A DNA stretch of 64,000 bases, from positions 78,339 to 142,338 of the forward strand of contig CBFFRP010000475.1 of NCBI GenBank assembly GCA_965644295.1. The letters run 5' to 3'. A program made the translations under genes and the position numbers. A model generated the notes under the pieces. It ran no database searches, had not been told where the DNA came from, and was given only the letters and a program-made list of their open reading frames with translations. Every line of letters starts with the position of its first letter. Within the stretch, counting starts at the first letter, position 1. This document shows, piece after piece, positions 13,575-28,038 of the stretch. Source of the stretch: Paraphysomonas bandaiensis (taxonomy: Eukaryota > Chrysophyceae).

Positions 13575-16500
13575 TCAAAAGTCATCTTCCCACTGTATTT
13601 CCTCCATTTCATTGCCGAAACCCTCAACCCCTGTCTCATTATCAGTTGTCGCGATGGTATTATCTCCACTGTTTGAACAGCTCTCAATTGCATCTTTACC
13701 GAGTACCCACGCATCAGTAACAGGTCTCTGGTCTACATATTCACCCGACGAATAATTTAATTCCTCGAATTCAATTTTCCCTTCATTGTGATTAAAATCG
13801 CCAGAGTTCGACCCTCTCACGCAGTGTGTTGACATATCGACCTGCTTGTGGCTTTCTTGGATTTCTCTCCAACTTCCAACATGTTGTAGCTTTTCCAACC
13901 ACTCCAACATGATCCGGTCATCAAAATCTGAGCCATCTACCGCACCAGGCCATCGCAACCCATTCTGCAGCATGCATATCGAATCAGGATCATATTCATC
14001 ACTATCCTCCCACGACACAAGTCCATCATGCCCTGTTCCAATATCAGATGAAGCTGAAGAACACTCACTCGAATGTGCATGCGCACAACCGTCACCTACA
14101 ACCGTGCACTCATCTTCACAAGTTGAAAAAGACGAACATCTCCGTATCCATTTAGTAACCTCGTTCGACGGAGGACGGGACTCTTTCTGTACCCTACTGA
14201 TACTACACTTCGCCTGCTCCTTATCGAAATTGTTCACAGTATCAGCAGGATGCACACGATGGGATGATACCGTCGGCCGGCCAACTGAAATACTCTCGCT
14301 GGATGGAAGCGAGCCTGCAAAATCTAATCGAGTTGATCCTCTTCCCGAGATCGTCAAAAAATGAAGTATGATCACAACAGTCACACATGGAACAAAGGCT
14401 AACACTGGATTCAGCCTGAAAAGTTGTACGTGTAAGACAATTATATAACCCAACCCAAAAGTACTGACAATCTCCAGGGCCATGTCTTGAATCGGTTCAG
14501 GCAGCTCAATCATACTCGTAACCGCAAATAACAGCACTCTACTAAAGGCTTGGGTCAAAAACTGAAATTTCGTATCATAATTACGCTCCATCGATCGGGC
14601 CTTGGTCTTCACTGATTTCTTCGGCCACGGTGTAGAATATTGCATAATTAGTCTACTCTCTGGAAGATTCGGATACAATGACGCCAATCTAACGGAGGGG
14701 TAAAGATACCTAGCAGCGTTGAATTCGTCATCAGAAGGACTCAAAAGAGAACTACAATTTTTCGAATTTTGTTTGAATGAAACTATATCATGAGTCACTT
14801 TCTTTTTAATCTTCATGACATCTTTCATTGTCATAAAGGGAATGGCAATATGTTGAATAATTACCATACCGGTACATACAAGTGTTATATTAAATATAAG
14901 CCACACAACAAAACTGTAAAACCAAGCCTTCTGTCGAGTCTCTGTTTGTCGCATTGCAAATAGGTATATATACAGCAACATCGCAGCCGCCACCACAGTC
15001 AAAAAAATCCATGTGCAAACTTTCGCAAATAATGTGGCCCTTCTCTTTGGGGCACTATCACGGCGATCTTTAGCATCCAATATCTGACCATTTGCACTGT
15101 CCATAAGATCCTTGATAAAGAGGTAAACTAATCTCTTGTTCTTATTTTCTCTATTTATACTTGGATTGCCAAAATATACAGATTCGCGCTGTACAATCTT
15201 ACGAACATTACTTAACTCGGAGAGGATCATTGCTTGTCCAGAGTTTTCGGAATGATCAGTAAAACAAACGAATAATTTCGTCAGCTTCAAAATCATGCTA
15301 TTTTTGACATCAGCAGTCAGTTCTTCGCCCCAAACACCTACAAACATAAGCACAATCAACAAAATATACACCACGCCAAGAAAAAAACTTACAATCAAAC
15401 TCCTCCCGCTCAGAATCCGTTAGTGTACTTCGAAATCGTCTGATATCGTTCAAAAGACGGGCAAAATCCTCATGAAGAGTAGAGTCACATACATAACCAG
15501 AAATTTCAACCTTAGGAACAGTGCTATTATATGATGTCGAACTCTCAATATGTGCTGAGTCACAACTGTCTCCACGTTCCAGTGAGCTAACTCTTGACAA
15601 TTGTCTTCTCCGCTTTGATATGCCCTCCTGTCTTGTCTCAGCCGACAAAATGAACATAATTAGACTTTGAAATGATATCGCTATCGGTGTACTGATGACT
15701 GCTGCAAATAGTGCTACTATGAGGACACGCTCGAAGTCGTTACTTATTGGTCGAATGTAGCAACTGTCTTCCACACCATCCCAATAACACTTACTCTCAC
15801 TTCTAGACAAAGATGACTTCTCTTTCAAGCACTCTTCACTGTTAGTGTAGGTTTCACACGAACCATCATCAGGATCAGCGATGTCATATGTGATGGCCTC
15901 AATGAAGAGCATCGTGAGAATGTTCATAAGAAGAGACATGATACGGATAGGACGTGAATATGTCGGAGAATAATGACATACCACTCCGATCCAGCGGTGA
16001 TATATCTGCACTTCATTCGACACTTTCTTCCAGAGTGGAACTCGTCTCAATACCATCGGAAGTGCATCTTCAATCATCTGAACATCTTTACTACTACCAG
16101 AATTTTGAACTCTCACTTGCGCCAACTTTGCCCTACCAACTTGCGGCTGTACAGTTGCATTGCTGACAGACCGAAACACACGTGCCATTATCGCATCCGT
16201 TAAGGAATTTGATTTGGTTATTAGCTGTCGACCACTTCTACTGCTACTGGGAGTAACTCTATTACTTCGTGATAAAAGCGATGACATCTTGTGAATGTTT
16301 TCTCTTTCTATACTCTTCATAAAATCCTTTTCAGTGGCTTTATCATGATTGTCCAAGTGATAGGCACCTACAACAGAGAATATTCCGAAAAGACCTATGA
16401 ACCCAACCGTGAGTAGAACACGAATACTTCCCACAACATCATGGCCACTCAAATCATCTACACTTGTCCATGTATCCACAAACTCAATCAGTATAGAACG

Positions 16501-19500
16501 ACTCACTGAAGCAAAGTCAACAGACACCGCACTGTCGTCAGATGACTCTGATTCCTGCATTCGTCGTCGCTGCCTCTCCAAAGGAATCGCGCATTCACAT
16601 GTTATATTGGAGCCAGTATATTCTATCAAAGAGCATGATACACTGTCGTCTCCAATAGCATCACACGTAACTGAGAAATCATGAACAGGGCATGAACGGG
16701 ATACAGTTCCTGATGAAGACCCGTTACATGATAGAGTGATAATATCTCCTGCCGGACATTCGTACTCTTGCGATATCAGTTCTCCTTTCTCACAATCTAA
16801 ATAGAGAGTATCGATATCACTGCCATCAGACACATGGTTCTCGGGGATGCTCTTCACATTTTGTAAAACAACAGTCACGTTACACGCATCAAACGAAGAC
16901 GTATTGCAGGGGGACTCATCAAAGCGAAGACCAAAAGGAACACTTAAAGTATATGTATCATTACTGAAGTGAGACACCAAGGATTCAACAACAGCAACTT
17001 TAAACGCAGTTTGATACGCACTCTGAGGTACCACTGCAGTTTGAGAGCTCGAGCCTACCAAATCTTCAAGAATCGTTCGAGGTGAGGTAACAGTCAAATT
17101 GCGCCGTCCATCTAGAGACAAACATGAAAAGCGAAACAAATTATTCACTACATCAATTGAGTTCTGTCCTTCAACCATATCCAGCAAGATGAAGTCGTAA
17201 TAGGCTTGATATAATACAAAGGATGTTCCCCCGACTGATGGGTCGGCATCAAGAACTAAGTCTAGAACAGCGCTCACTGCAGTGATGTCTTCATAAGACA
17301 AGCCAAGGTCAATGGCATCTGCAATGAACTCCACTGCCATAGATGCTACCAAATCTTTCGTTTTATCCTCAATACCACTTGGATCGCTGCATATTGAGGC
17401 CAAACCTTCTATCCAAGAGACAAGAGTATCTGCTGACGGATCTTCCAGAAGCGACACACTACGAATCGCTTCCGCAAGCTGATGTCGTGTTTGTAAAGTC
17501 TGATTAAATTCATCTACGCTGTACTCACACGACTGACCAGTGAAGCCATCGTAACAAGCACAGATGGCTTTACAGTGAACACTCAGCACATTGCAAGTGG
17601 TGTACGTGACATTGGCGTCGTATACAGACACATATTGGCAATATCCAGAATACGAACAATCTCCTGGACAGTCCTTAGGCATGACAACGCATACATTGGA
17701 ATCGCATACTTCCCACTGCGTCGAGTCACAGTCGCTGTTTCGGGTGCACGATGTCGGATTTGACGATCCCATTGAAAGGCGTCTTCTCGTATCATCGCTC
17801 AAGTGTAAACAGTACGTATTCGCATGACCACTTTCTCCAGTGTACCCTTCCAAACACTCTCCACATGTACTCGCAGTTGTCGTGCAGTCAAATCTATTCA
17901 GATTAGTACAGTTAGGCGCGGAAGAGCAATTCACACTGTTTAAAATTGAGGCTGTGGTTGCAATAGCTTTTTTCATCTCATCAGCATAGCCATTGGAGTT
18001 TGCAAGGGCATCTGTGAGATAGTTTTGTTTGTCCTCTGCAGAAAGTTCCTGCATCTTTACCTCCACAGAGCTATAGGAAGCAATCTTGGCGTCAAGAATG
18101 TCAAAAACTTGCAATCTCGTGCTAAGCATGAACTCCGCAGAATCCTTCCCCGCAGGCAAATCTGTAGACACATAAGAGAGCTCCAACCGAGACCGGTGAA
18201 CAAGATATGCTCCAGATGAGCCTTGATATGCGAATTCGTAAGATAACGGAATATCAGAATCTTCCCACTTTGAAGCCGAAAATGTGAATTCCGTGACAAG
18301 CATGGTCCCTGTAGATGGTGAAACAGAGTAGCTACCCGGATATGGAGGAGAATTGGTCGATATCGTAATGGCAGCAGTCGCAGAGTACCCCGTGTCTAGG
18401 CTGCATGCAAGTCGGAAGCTAAACTTCGACTCCTGGGGTAAAGTGTTTGGTGGTAACACCAGACTCAATGTATACACTTCCCGAGAAGACGCTGGAGTTG
18501 CTATCGCTTTCGTCACTTCGGACAGTGAAACCGATTGCAGATGTATTGATGGGTCGTCAACAGACCAAGTTGCTGTACCACCAGCGGCAACTTCCACGGT
18601 GGCAAGTAGTTTGAACTTCTGAGAGGGATTGATTCGAGTCCCGCTTGATGATGAAAGTGTCACCAATGGGGCCAGTGATGGAAGTACAGTGATTATAACT
18701 GTTGCAGTGGAAGATCGAAAATCTTTCGTGTGAACAACTTTCACTGTCAGCTGGTGCACGCTATCAATCATCTCATCGCTGGAATTCTGAGGTACAGATA
18801 CTGACACCTGTGATGGTGAAATAGCTGATATAACCAGGTCGCTGTTGGCTTTGTATGACGGATAGGTTTGTGCACAGCTGAAGGCAAACGACAATCCAGC
18901 ACCGACACCTGTGGCTTCGTTATTATCTTCATCGTAGCTACCAGACGCATCCACATTTACTGAGCTATCCGTTCGAACACCCCTACTAGATGATCCAGAC
19001 ACCTTCGCAACGACCAACCCTTTGACTACTGTCACAGAAACCGAGGCAGAGGAATACTTCAACGACTCCGTGTGTTGTGCTGTCAGGGTTACAGTATACA
19101 CAGTCCCCACTTCCAGAGTGTAAGGCAACAACTTGAACGTCCGCGGGTCGCTCGATTGAGAAACTAAGCTGAGAGGGGTCCCTTGTGCAAATATTTTCCA
19201 AGAATATTGTATATTCGCAGTGCTGGTCGCCCCACCACATATGGAGGTGTACGCTTGACCAGTGACTGATAGCGACGTATATCTGTACTGCAACCTCAGC
19301 TTCTTAGAATTCAAAGATACGACAGGAACATTCTCAGATGAAGAAACAACAAAAGAGTGCGTTGACCTCCCACAGCCACCGATAAAATTGCACATAACTA
19401 CTGTTATACTGTATGCGAATCCAGGATACAGTAAGGCCTGTGGCACTGTTAAGACGCCTGATGCTTCGTAATTGGCGTTTAAATAGGTAGTGACCAAGGA

Positions 19501-22500
19501 AACATTCTCGTGAATTCCATAAACATTAAACGACACATTCACAAAGGAGCGCCCTCCAGAACCCTTGGATCCAGATATATCTAGGGGTAGTGAGTCACAT
19601 GGCCCGATCTGAGAAGGTGATATAATCGATAATGTGGGAACAAGAGGCGTTTGCGGAGCATGTATTCTGATAGAGGTCAATGAATTAAACTGCCACGTAC
19701 TACACGCAGGACCGTTATTTAGCACTTTACATTTAGCTCGAATCTTATTCGCTTGCAGTGTAATTACATCAGACACACCAACAACTCCACTCGCCCCAGG
19801 ATATATCGACACTCTTGAATCATCAACCCATAAGCATCTCGTGTCCTTCTGAATACCCGGAAACGAAAACACATCAATGCAGTTGAAATTATTGGTATAT
19901 CCTGCACGATTGGTGGGTGCATCAAACAGCAGTGTTATCTTAGTTCCATCATTAGAAAAGGTCGCTGACATCAATACTGGAACCGCGGGTTCCGTATCAG
20001 CAGCAAGCACAGTGATAAAACTTGCAGGAGTATAGGAAATGACATAATCATTTGCTGATAATCCCGACATTGTAAATGCCAAGTCATACACACCAGCGTT
20101 CTGGCGAATATACGCCACATACTCAACAGTAGATGAAGTGAAAACCACAGACGATGGGACAAACGGATATACTGTTGAGTTTTGAAAGGCAGCCAACGAT
20201 ACATTCAAGTCATTGGGTACTACATCACCAGCATCGAGCTTCAATGCAACTGCCGTGTCTTCTACACTCGAGTACGAAGTCGCAATCAATTCAACATTTA
20301 AGGTTCGACAGCATGCCGTCCTTGCCGCTGACTTGGTCCCACGCATTAGATCATAATCCATTGGTGTATCTAGTGCAGAGTACGTAGCACAGTATACATC
20401 ATAATCTGAAGACGCAATTAAACCCTCGATGATAAACGACACAGTCGTGGAAGTTATCGATATCAAATCATTGCGAAGAAGAAGAGTATCAACAGTAGAC
20501 GGAACAAATGAATTCGATGCTAAGTACGCTGAGCAAACGAGAGATCCTTCCGGTACATCGACAGCCACTGTGGCTGTAATCGAGTTAGTTGTGCTGGATA
20601 CAGTTACGCTCAATATATCAGATGCCACTGATAACTCGGTAAATTCTATCTGCAATATGTTTAATATCGTAGGAAACAGGGGGGTTTCAACCTCATTACA
20701 TGGACTATCGTATATGATCGCAGATGGTTTAACAGTTGATGGCGTGCATGGAGAGGCAGTACAGTTCGCACACAGGAATGCAGAAGTCAGGCTCCCACAA
20801 CGGCCCACCATCCAACTCGTATCATGACACTTGAAAGATATGGATGAAGACACGGTTGCCTTGGACACTGACATAAGTGTAGTCACAATATCAGCAGCAG
20901 TTGCACTATCGTTACAAGTCACAGTCACTGATTCCAGGTCAGCTGAATAGTCTACTGTCGATATCATACTGAGAGTAGAAGCTGTATAGGTAATCAACGC
21001 TGTCGCAATATCGTCATTGACGAAAACTTCCCACTCGCCACATGTGCCATACCCGCGTTCACCTTTGACTACTAAGCTCGCAAAGGTACTTCTCGCTCCC
21101 AGATCAATGCCATTGATATATGCATCATATTTCTCTTTCCACAGAGTCAAGAATGATATCGACGGAGATAGAGAAGGTACAAGTGTAGGACTCATGGAGA
21201 GTGTTGGTGGTAAAGTTGGATAGTGAGTAACTGTAGGAACTGGCGCGCATGTTGGTCGGTATGTTGGAAATGATGTCGGTACCTTAGTAGGAATATTAGT
21301 AGGTGAAAACGTGGGAAATCCTGTAGGCGATGTTGTTGGTTTCGATGATGGCACTGAGGTGGGAGTGGAGCTTGGATCGCAAGTGGGACCGTACGTGGGT
21401 TGCCTAGTCGGCTCCCCACTTGGCTGCGAACTCGGAACTCCTGTTGGTATAGCGGATGGTATGCTAGAAGGTTGACTGGTAGGCGAGGCACTAGGACAAG
21501 ATGAAGGCTGTCCAGAAGGAATAGTTGATGGCAGGGTTGTCGGTTCACCAGATGGTCTACAACTTGGTTGACCTGTAGGCAACCCCGTAGGCTGACTGGA
21601 AGGTTCACTCGTGGGTTGGCTAGTGGGTTCCCCTGAAGGCTGAGCACTAGGCTGACCAGAAGGTTCACCAGTGGGTTGGCCAGAGGGTTCCCCTGAAGGC
21701 TGCCCAGAAGGCTTACCTGTAGGTTCTCCAGAAGGTTGAGCACTAGGCTGTCCAGAAGGTTCGCCAGTGGGTTCCCCTGAAGGTTGAGCACTAGGCTGAC
21801 CAGAGGGTTCACCAGTGGGTTGGCCAGAGGGCTTCCCAGAAGGTTGGGCGCTAGGTTCACCTGTAGGTTGGCCAGTGGGTTCCCGTGAAGGCTGGCTGGA
21901 AGGTTCGCCAGTGGGTTGTCCGGAAGGCTTACCTGTAGGTTCTCCAGAAGGTTCGCCAGTGGGTTCCCCTGAAGGTTGAGCACTAGGCTGACCAGAAGGT
22001 TCACCAGTGGGTTGGCCAGAGGGCTTCCCAGAAGGTTGGGCGCTAGGTTCACCTGTAGGTTGGCCAGTGGGTGCCCCTGAAGGCTGGCTGGAAGGTTCGC
22101 CAGTGGGTTGTCCTGTAGGTTCTCCAGAAGGCTGAGCACTTGGTAGTCCAGAAGGTTGGCCTGTGGGTTCCCCTGAAGGTTGAGCACTAGGCTGACCAGA
22201 AGGTTGGCCAGTGGGTTGACAAGTGGGCTTCCCAGAAGGCTGAGCACTAGGTTCCCCTGAAGGCTGACCAGAAGGCTGGCTGGTAGGTTCACCAGTGGGT
22301 TGTCCTGTAGGTTCTCCAGAAGGTTGAGCACTAGGCTGTCCAGAAGGTTCGCCAGTGGGTTGGCCAGTGGGCTTCCCAGAAGGTTGGGCGCTAGGTTCCC
22401 CTGAAGGCTGACCAGAAGGCTGGCTGGTAGGTTCACCAGTGGGTTGTCCTGTAGGTTCTCCAGAAGGTTGAGCACTAGGCTGTCCAGAAGGTTCGCCTGT

Positions 22501-25500
22501 GGGTTCCCCTGAAGGTTGAGCACTAGGCTGACCAGAAGGTTCGCCAGTGGGTTGGCCAGTGGGCTGACCAGAAGGTTGGGCGCTAGGTTCACCTGTAGGT
22601 TGACCAGTGGGTGCCCCTGAAGGCTGACCAGAAGGCTGGCTGGAAGGTTCACCAGTGGGTAGTCCTGTAGGTTCTCCAGAAGGTTGAGCACTAGGCTGTC
22701 CAGAAGGTTCGCCTGTGGGTTCCCCTGAAGGTTGAGCACTAGGCTGACCAGAAGGTTCACCAGTGGGTTGGCCAGAGGGCTTCCCAGAAGGTTGGGCGCT
22801 AGGTTCACCTGTAGGTTGGCCAGTGGGTGCCCCTGAAGGCAGTCCAGAAGGTTCGCCAGTGGGTTGTCCTGTAGGTTGAGCACTAGGCTGACCAGAAGGT
22901 TCACCAGTGGGTTGGCCAGTGGGCTTCCCAGAAGGTTGGGCGCTAGGTTCACCTGTAGGTTGGCCAGTGGGTGCCCCTGAAGGCAGTCCAGAAGGTTCGC
23001 CAGTGGGTTGTCCTGTAGGTTGAGCACTAGGCTGACCAGAAGGTTCACCAGTGGGTTGGCCAGTGGGCTTCCCAGAAGGTTGGGCGCTAGGTTCACCTGT
23101 AGGTTGGCCAGTGGGTTCCCCTGAAGGTTGACCAGAAGGTTCGCCAGTGGGTTCCCCTGAAGGTTGAGCACTAGGCTGACCAGAAGGTTCACCAGTGGGT
23201 TGGCCAGTGGGCTTCCCAGAAGGTTGGGCGCTAGGTTCACCTGTAGGTTGGCCAGTGGGTGCCCCTGAAGGTTGACCAGAAGGCTGGCTGGAAGGTTCGC
23301 CAGTGGGTTGTCCTGTAGGTTCTCCAGAAGGCTGAGCACTAGGCTGACCAGAAGGTTCCCCAGTGGGTTGGCCAGTGGGCTTCCCAGAAGGTTGGGCGCT
23401 AGGTTCACCTGTAGGTTGGCCAGTGGGTTTCCCTGAAGGCTGACCAGAAGGCTGGCTGGAAGGTTCACCAGTGGGTAGTCCTGTAGGTTCTCCAGAAGGC
23501 TGAGCACTTGGTAGTCCAGAAGGTTGGCCAGTGGGTTGTCCTGTAGGCCGAGCACTAGGCTGACCAGAAGGTTCACCAGTGGGTTGCCCTGTAGGTTCTC
23601 CAGAAGGCTGAGCACTTGGTAGTCCAGAAGGTTCACCAGTAGTAGGTTGGCCAGTAGGTTCCCCTGAAGGCCGAGCACTTGGTAGTCCAGAAGGTTCACC
23701 AGTGGGTTGGCCAGTAGGTTCCCCTGAAGGCCGAGCACTAGGCTGACCAGAAGGTTCACCACTGGGTTCGCAAGTGGGCTCCCCAGAAGGATGACCAGAA
23801 GGTTGGCCAGTGGGTTCCCGTGAAGGCTGAGCACTAGGTTGTCCAGAAGGTTCACATGTGGGTTGGCCAGAGGGTTTCCCTGAAGGTTGTCCAGTAGGTT
23901 CACCTGTAGGTTGGCCAGTAGGTTCCCCTGTAGGCTGAGCAGAAGGTTCACAGGTGGGTTGGCTAGTGGGTTCCCCTGAAGGCTGTCCGGAAGGTTCGCC
24001 CGTAGGTTGCCCTGAAGGTTGACCGGTAGGCTGACTAGAAGGTTCACCAGTGGGTTCTCTTGAAGGCTGAGCACTTGGTAGTCCGGAAGGCTCGCCTGTG
24101 GGCTCCCCAGAAGGTTTGCCCGTGGGTTGGCCCGTAGGTTTCCCTGCAGGCTGTCCAGTAGGTTTCCCTGAAGGTTGCCCAGTGGGTTGCCTAGTGGGTT
24201 CTGCTGAAGGCCGAGCACTAGGCTGACCAGAAGGTTCTCCAGTGGGTTGTCCTGTGGGTTCCCCAGAAGGATGACCAGAAGGTTCCCCTGAAGGCTGTCC
24301 AGACGGCTCCCCAGTGGGTTGGCTACTGGGTTCTCTAGAAGGCTGACGACTAGGTTGTCCAGAAGGTTGGTTTGTGGGTTCCCCAGAAGGCTGACCTGAA
24401 GGCTCACCAGTGGGTTCCCGAGAAGGCAGCCCAGAGGGATAACTCGTTGGAACACTTGTAGGCTGACAAGAAGGTTCAAATGTGGGTTGTCCTGTCGGTT
24501 GACTACTAGGAGTACCAGAAGGAGCATTTGTTGGTTGACCTGTTGGCTGTGCGGTGGGTTGAATGGCATGAAAATACAATATATCATTCAAAGGTGATTC
24601 GTTTCCTTTACCTCCCAAAGACCACATTTCATTCTCTAGCACAATAATCGCATGTTCATATCGATTGTGAAAAGAATTCGTCGAGTCGGTAGCTAATACC
24701 CATGTGGTTTCATTATAAGAGTACCACATATCATTCAAAAGAGACGATTGATTGTCCCTACCACCAACGACCCACATTTTGCCGTCGAAAACAACACTGC
24801 TGTGAAACTCTCGATTACTCCATGGTGCGTGCGAAGTCACACTTTGCCAATTTGCTCCATCAACAGAGCGCCATACGTCATTCATAACACCACTACTTTG
24901 AGTATAGCCACCAGCAATCCACATATTACTTTCATATACCGTCATTGAGTGACCATAACGACCATTCCAAGGAGCGTTGGTGACGGACAATATCCACGTC
25001 GAACCGTTAGTAGAATGCCAAACATCACTTCCAAAATTTGTACCACTCTTGCCACCAGTGACCCATATTTTATCATTGAATACAGCACTGGCGTGATGGA
25101 ACCGAGCACTCCACGAAGCCGACGCAGTTGCTCTCTCCCATGCTGATCCGTTTGTTGAGAACCAAACATCATTCATTTCGTGGGAAGAATATCCACCCAA
25201 TATCCATATTTTATTGCCATATACGACACTGCTATGGCCATACCGACCACCCCAATTAGCAGTTTGAGTAGAAAGTGTCCACTCGTTTCCATTTGGAGAG
25301 GACCACACATCTTTCAAGTTCTTGCTAGAAATGTTTCTACCACCCAACACCCACATTTTGTTTTCAAAAACAACACTCGTATGGCCGTATCGAGCACTCC
25401 ATGAAGCCGCATCTGTTAACTGTTCCCATCCTGAAAATAATGAATAAATGAGGCGTCTCAAAGTGAAAAGGAGCTCAATTTACCCGTCGACATATATAGG

Positions 25501-25971
25501 GTCCGTTTTCTATTGTTCTCGCCATCAATAGTAGTAGTTGCGGCATCGAAATACTGGTCCTCGGCTCCGCGCAGAGTAAATATATTATCATAGGACAATC
25601 TGGAGAAGACTACAGCATAATATCATGTTAAACAACTGTATATTTCATCGTATAAATAGGAACTTTCGTTCACGTACAAAACAAGCGAGTGGGACATCAA
25701 TCGACTTTATCTAACCTGATTCCCTGACAATTTCCTGTTTCGGATGATCCATATAAAAAGGTGATATTTCAGTTGTTGACGAGACCTTCAAAGACAAAAA
25801 TATTAAATAATACAGCACAGGTATTTGGATTACCTCCATATCGTTGTCGTTATATCCATCGGACAGCTCACGTGAAGGAAACATACATAACGCCAACATA
25901 ATGACAAGAATGAACAAACACACGTGAGCATTCGATAGTACCCCACGAGACAACAGTACCAATGAATACAT
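13575..25971 (-). CDS. Giant Kelch-REJ membrane protein, paralog 2 (PSGQPTGE stalk)
   Basis: Five exons with consistent phases: 25971-25834, 25785-25716, 25609-25484, 25430-15393 and 15337-13575, giving about 4044 residues. All introns are GT-AG (48, 106, 53 and 55 nt). The first exon encodes a hydrophobic signal sequence (CLFILVIMLALCMF). Residues about 115-400 contain about six Kelch-like repeats (for example RYGHTSVVFENKMWVLGG), expected to form a beta-propeller. A 1.1-kilo-residue stalk of PSGQ/PTGE units follows to about 1524. The conserved ectodomain starts near 1541, the REJ-like domain near 2470 and the first membrane helix near 3125. The last exon adds further helices and an acidic, Ser-rich, probably cytoplasmic tail ending EEIQWEDDF. 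It likely acts at the cell surface as a recognition or adhesion receptor; the function is inferred only. Confidence 0.88.
21165..24562 (-). repeat. Coding tandem repeat: PSGQPTGE stalk of paralog 2
   Basis: About 3.4 kb of 12-nt units encode PSGQ, PTGE, PSGE, PTGQ, PSAQ and PSGK in shuffled order, with higher-order blocks of about 25-40 residues repeated several times (for example GEPSAQPSGKPTGQPTGEPS). It is low in hydrophobic residues and rich in Pro, Ser, Thr, Gln and Glu, as expected for an extended stalk. A second minus-strand frame is also open over most of it; I treat that as a by-product of repeat composition. Confidence 0.9.
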
Positions 25972-25999
25972 GCTGTAATAACAGTAAGTGGATATCTAA

Positions 26000-28038
26000 A
26001 AATATCAGACACGTCTAACGCTATTCCTAATAACAAACAGACAATACGATAGCAATCATTAACTAAGAAATATGAAAATCTATCCAAGAAAGTACATCAC
26101 TATTCTAAATATAAACAATCATGGATTACATGAGTCTCAACTTGCTTATTGATTGATAACTAGAACTAGAACACATGTGTATGTACAGCTATATAACATA
26201 TCAGACACAGCAGTATGTCTGTATACCTTGGAGTGCGGTGACCTAAAACTGGTTATCAACCACAACAGCACGCAGGTCGTAAACCTAAATAATTAGGAAA
26301 TGTTGGAGTTTTTAGTTTCAATTCATCAAAACTGTCACAAATATAGAATAATATAGAACAAAAATTAACTTCGACAACAGACTCCATACCACCCTCACTT
26401 GGGGACTTTGTATTATAGATGTAAAAGTGCGGACTTTTTTTACAAATTGCTGATTACGTTGAATATGTTACGAAGTTTTGACCCAAGAGAGAACCGAGCA
26501 AAGTGGTCGTTTTTTTCTTGCATATAAAAACCCATCGCCAAAACGACCAGTTGATAAACCGGCATATCTCGATATCCAATAATCATTTTTTCACTCCACC
26601 CCTACATGGTACACCACGCAGCGATTATCGCTCAATTCTCTCCCCGGTATGCATCATATGGCCATAACAACAACACAATAGAAAGAAATATGAAAATAAA
26701 GGTTCGATGAAGGACCATATGTCGGAATAACAGCTCCGAGGCTCCTAAAGCGGATTTAGTATGATATAATAAATACATATATGTCATATGATCTAATGAT
26801 GTCAATGAAGAGTATCCGTTGATACCATTTCGTGTATAAATAGGAGAGTATATTTCGAGTATAATTTGGATTGTATTTTCTGTATACTTCTTTATTCATC
26901 ATTACCAAGCCAGTTGCTTGACTGGCACTGCCAGTTGCTCGGTCGTAACATATATCTAACGTGATTTTGGCCTTATATAAAGCACTTTGAAATCCAAGAA
27001 TGTCTCTTATTGGGGAGCCTGCGATTATGGGACCTTCGGCGGCACCTACAGCTTATTAACAAGGATAAATTTTGTGCTGAATGCTGAAGGCGAAACTCTG
27101 GTGATGTTATGTTCTTAGACTACTTAGAAGGGGATGAGTACAAGCTTATCGTATGTAGCGAGTCACAGAGATTTTAGAATAGAAAAACCTAGTACTACTT
27201 GTTCTAGTAGCTCCCTGCAATACATCCGATGCGGTAATTTATATAGATTTCTTCCATGCTGCATTACTAATTATGATTTAGGTTATGTGGGATAGGGACT
27301 AGTCCATAGTCCATCGTCAAATTATTATCAGTGGAAGTGTATTTTTAGGACGCATTTCATAATTGCATATTCGTCATTGCTCCTTATGCTCAATGGCATA
27401 TGAACACAATGTCGACAGTTGAGAAAGCCAACACCACCATCTTAAGTGGAGTCCATAGTCGACGTCGTATTGATTCCGAGAATAGAGAGCTTCAGAATGG
27501 GCTTTTATTCGTGCATGTCACAATATATGTTTGTTTTGTAATCAGAATACATGTAAGGTGGTGATAAAACAATATGTTGTTCATGTTGCATTCGAAGTGG
27601 TTGAGCCACCGTGTAAATTGGCATGGACACAGCATGCAATGAATTGCCAATGCCTCTCACTCTCAACCACTACGTGTATCTCTCATCTTCAACTTTGCAA
27701 TAAGTTGATTGAAATCGCTGTTGATACTTGAGTTATCAAACTTTTGCGAGCGTCGATTCAAGTTCGCCAACATATCCTTAAGAATTGTTTCCATCAGTCC
27801 CTGTTACTGAAACAAGGCAAAGATGTCTGTATATCACTTCACCAAATCGTACCAGATCAACTCCATAGTTTGATGACAGCTACCCATCTCAATTGGAATG
27901 TCACAATATGCAAGACGTCGTCAAGGTGTCGTGGGACTGTCAGGGTTACATGGAATATTCAGTTGATACTAGGCTATCTACTTGTCACTACCAAAACAAT
28001 TGTTATATCAAATATAATAATATTGATTACTGTAGTAA
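26000..28038. other. Intergenic region upstream of paralog 2, no recognisable gene
   Basis: AT-rich DNA next to the start of paralog 2, probably including its promoter. I find no convincing exon or family signature. Around 26910-26945 there is a short local repeat of CCAGTTGCT. Short open frames at 27531-27731 and 27744-28085 have no recognisable motif and look incidental. Confidence 0.4.

Noticed and set aside
21192-24587. 1131-codon second minus-strand frame (LLVSLVLNLQGNPLANL repeats) over the paralog 2 stalk
   Set aside because: Shifted reading of the same 12-nt repeats; it lacks the Kelch head and tail and ends with the repeat.
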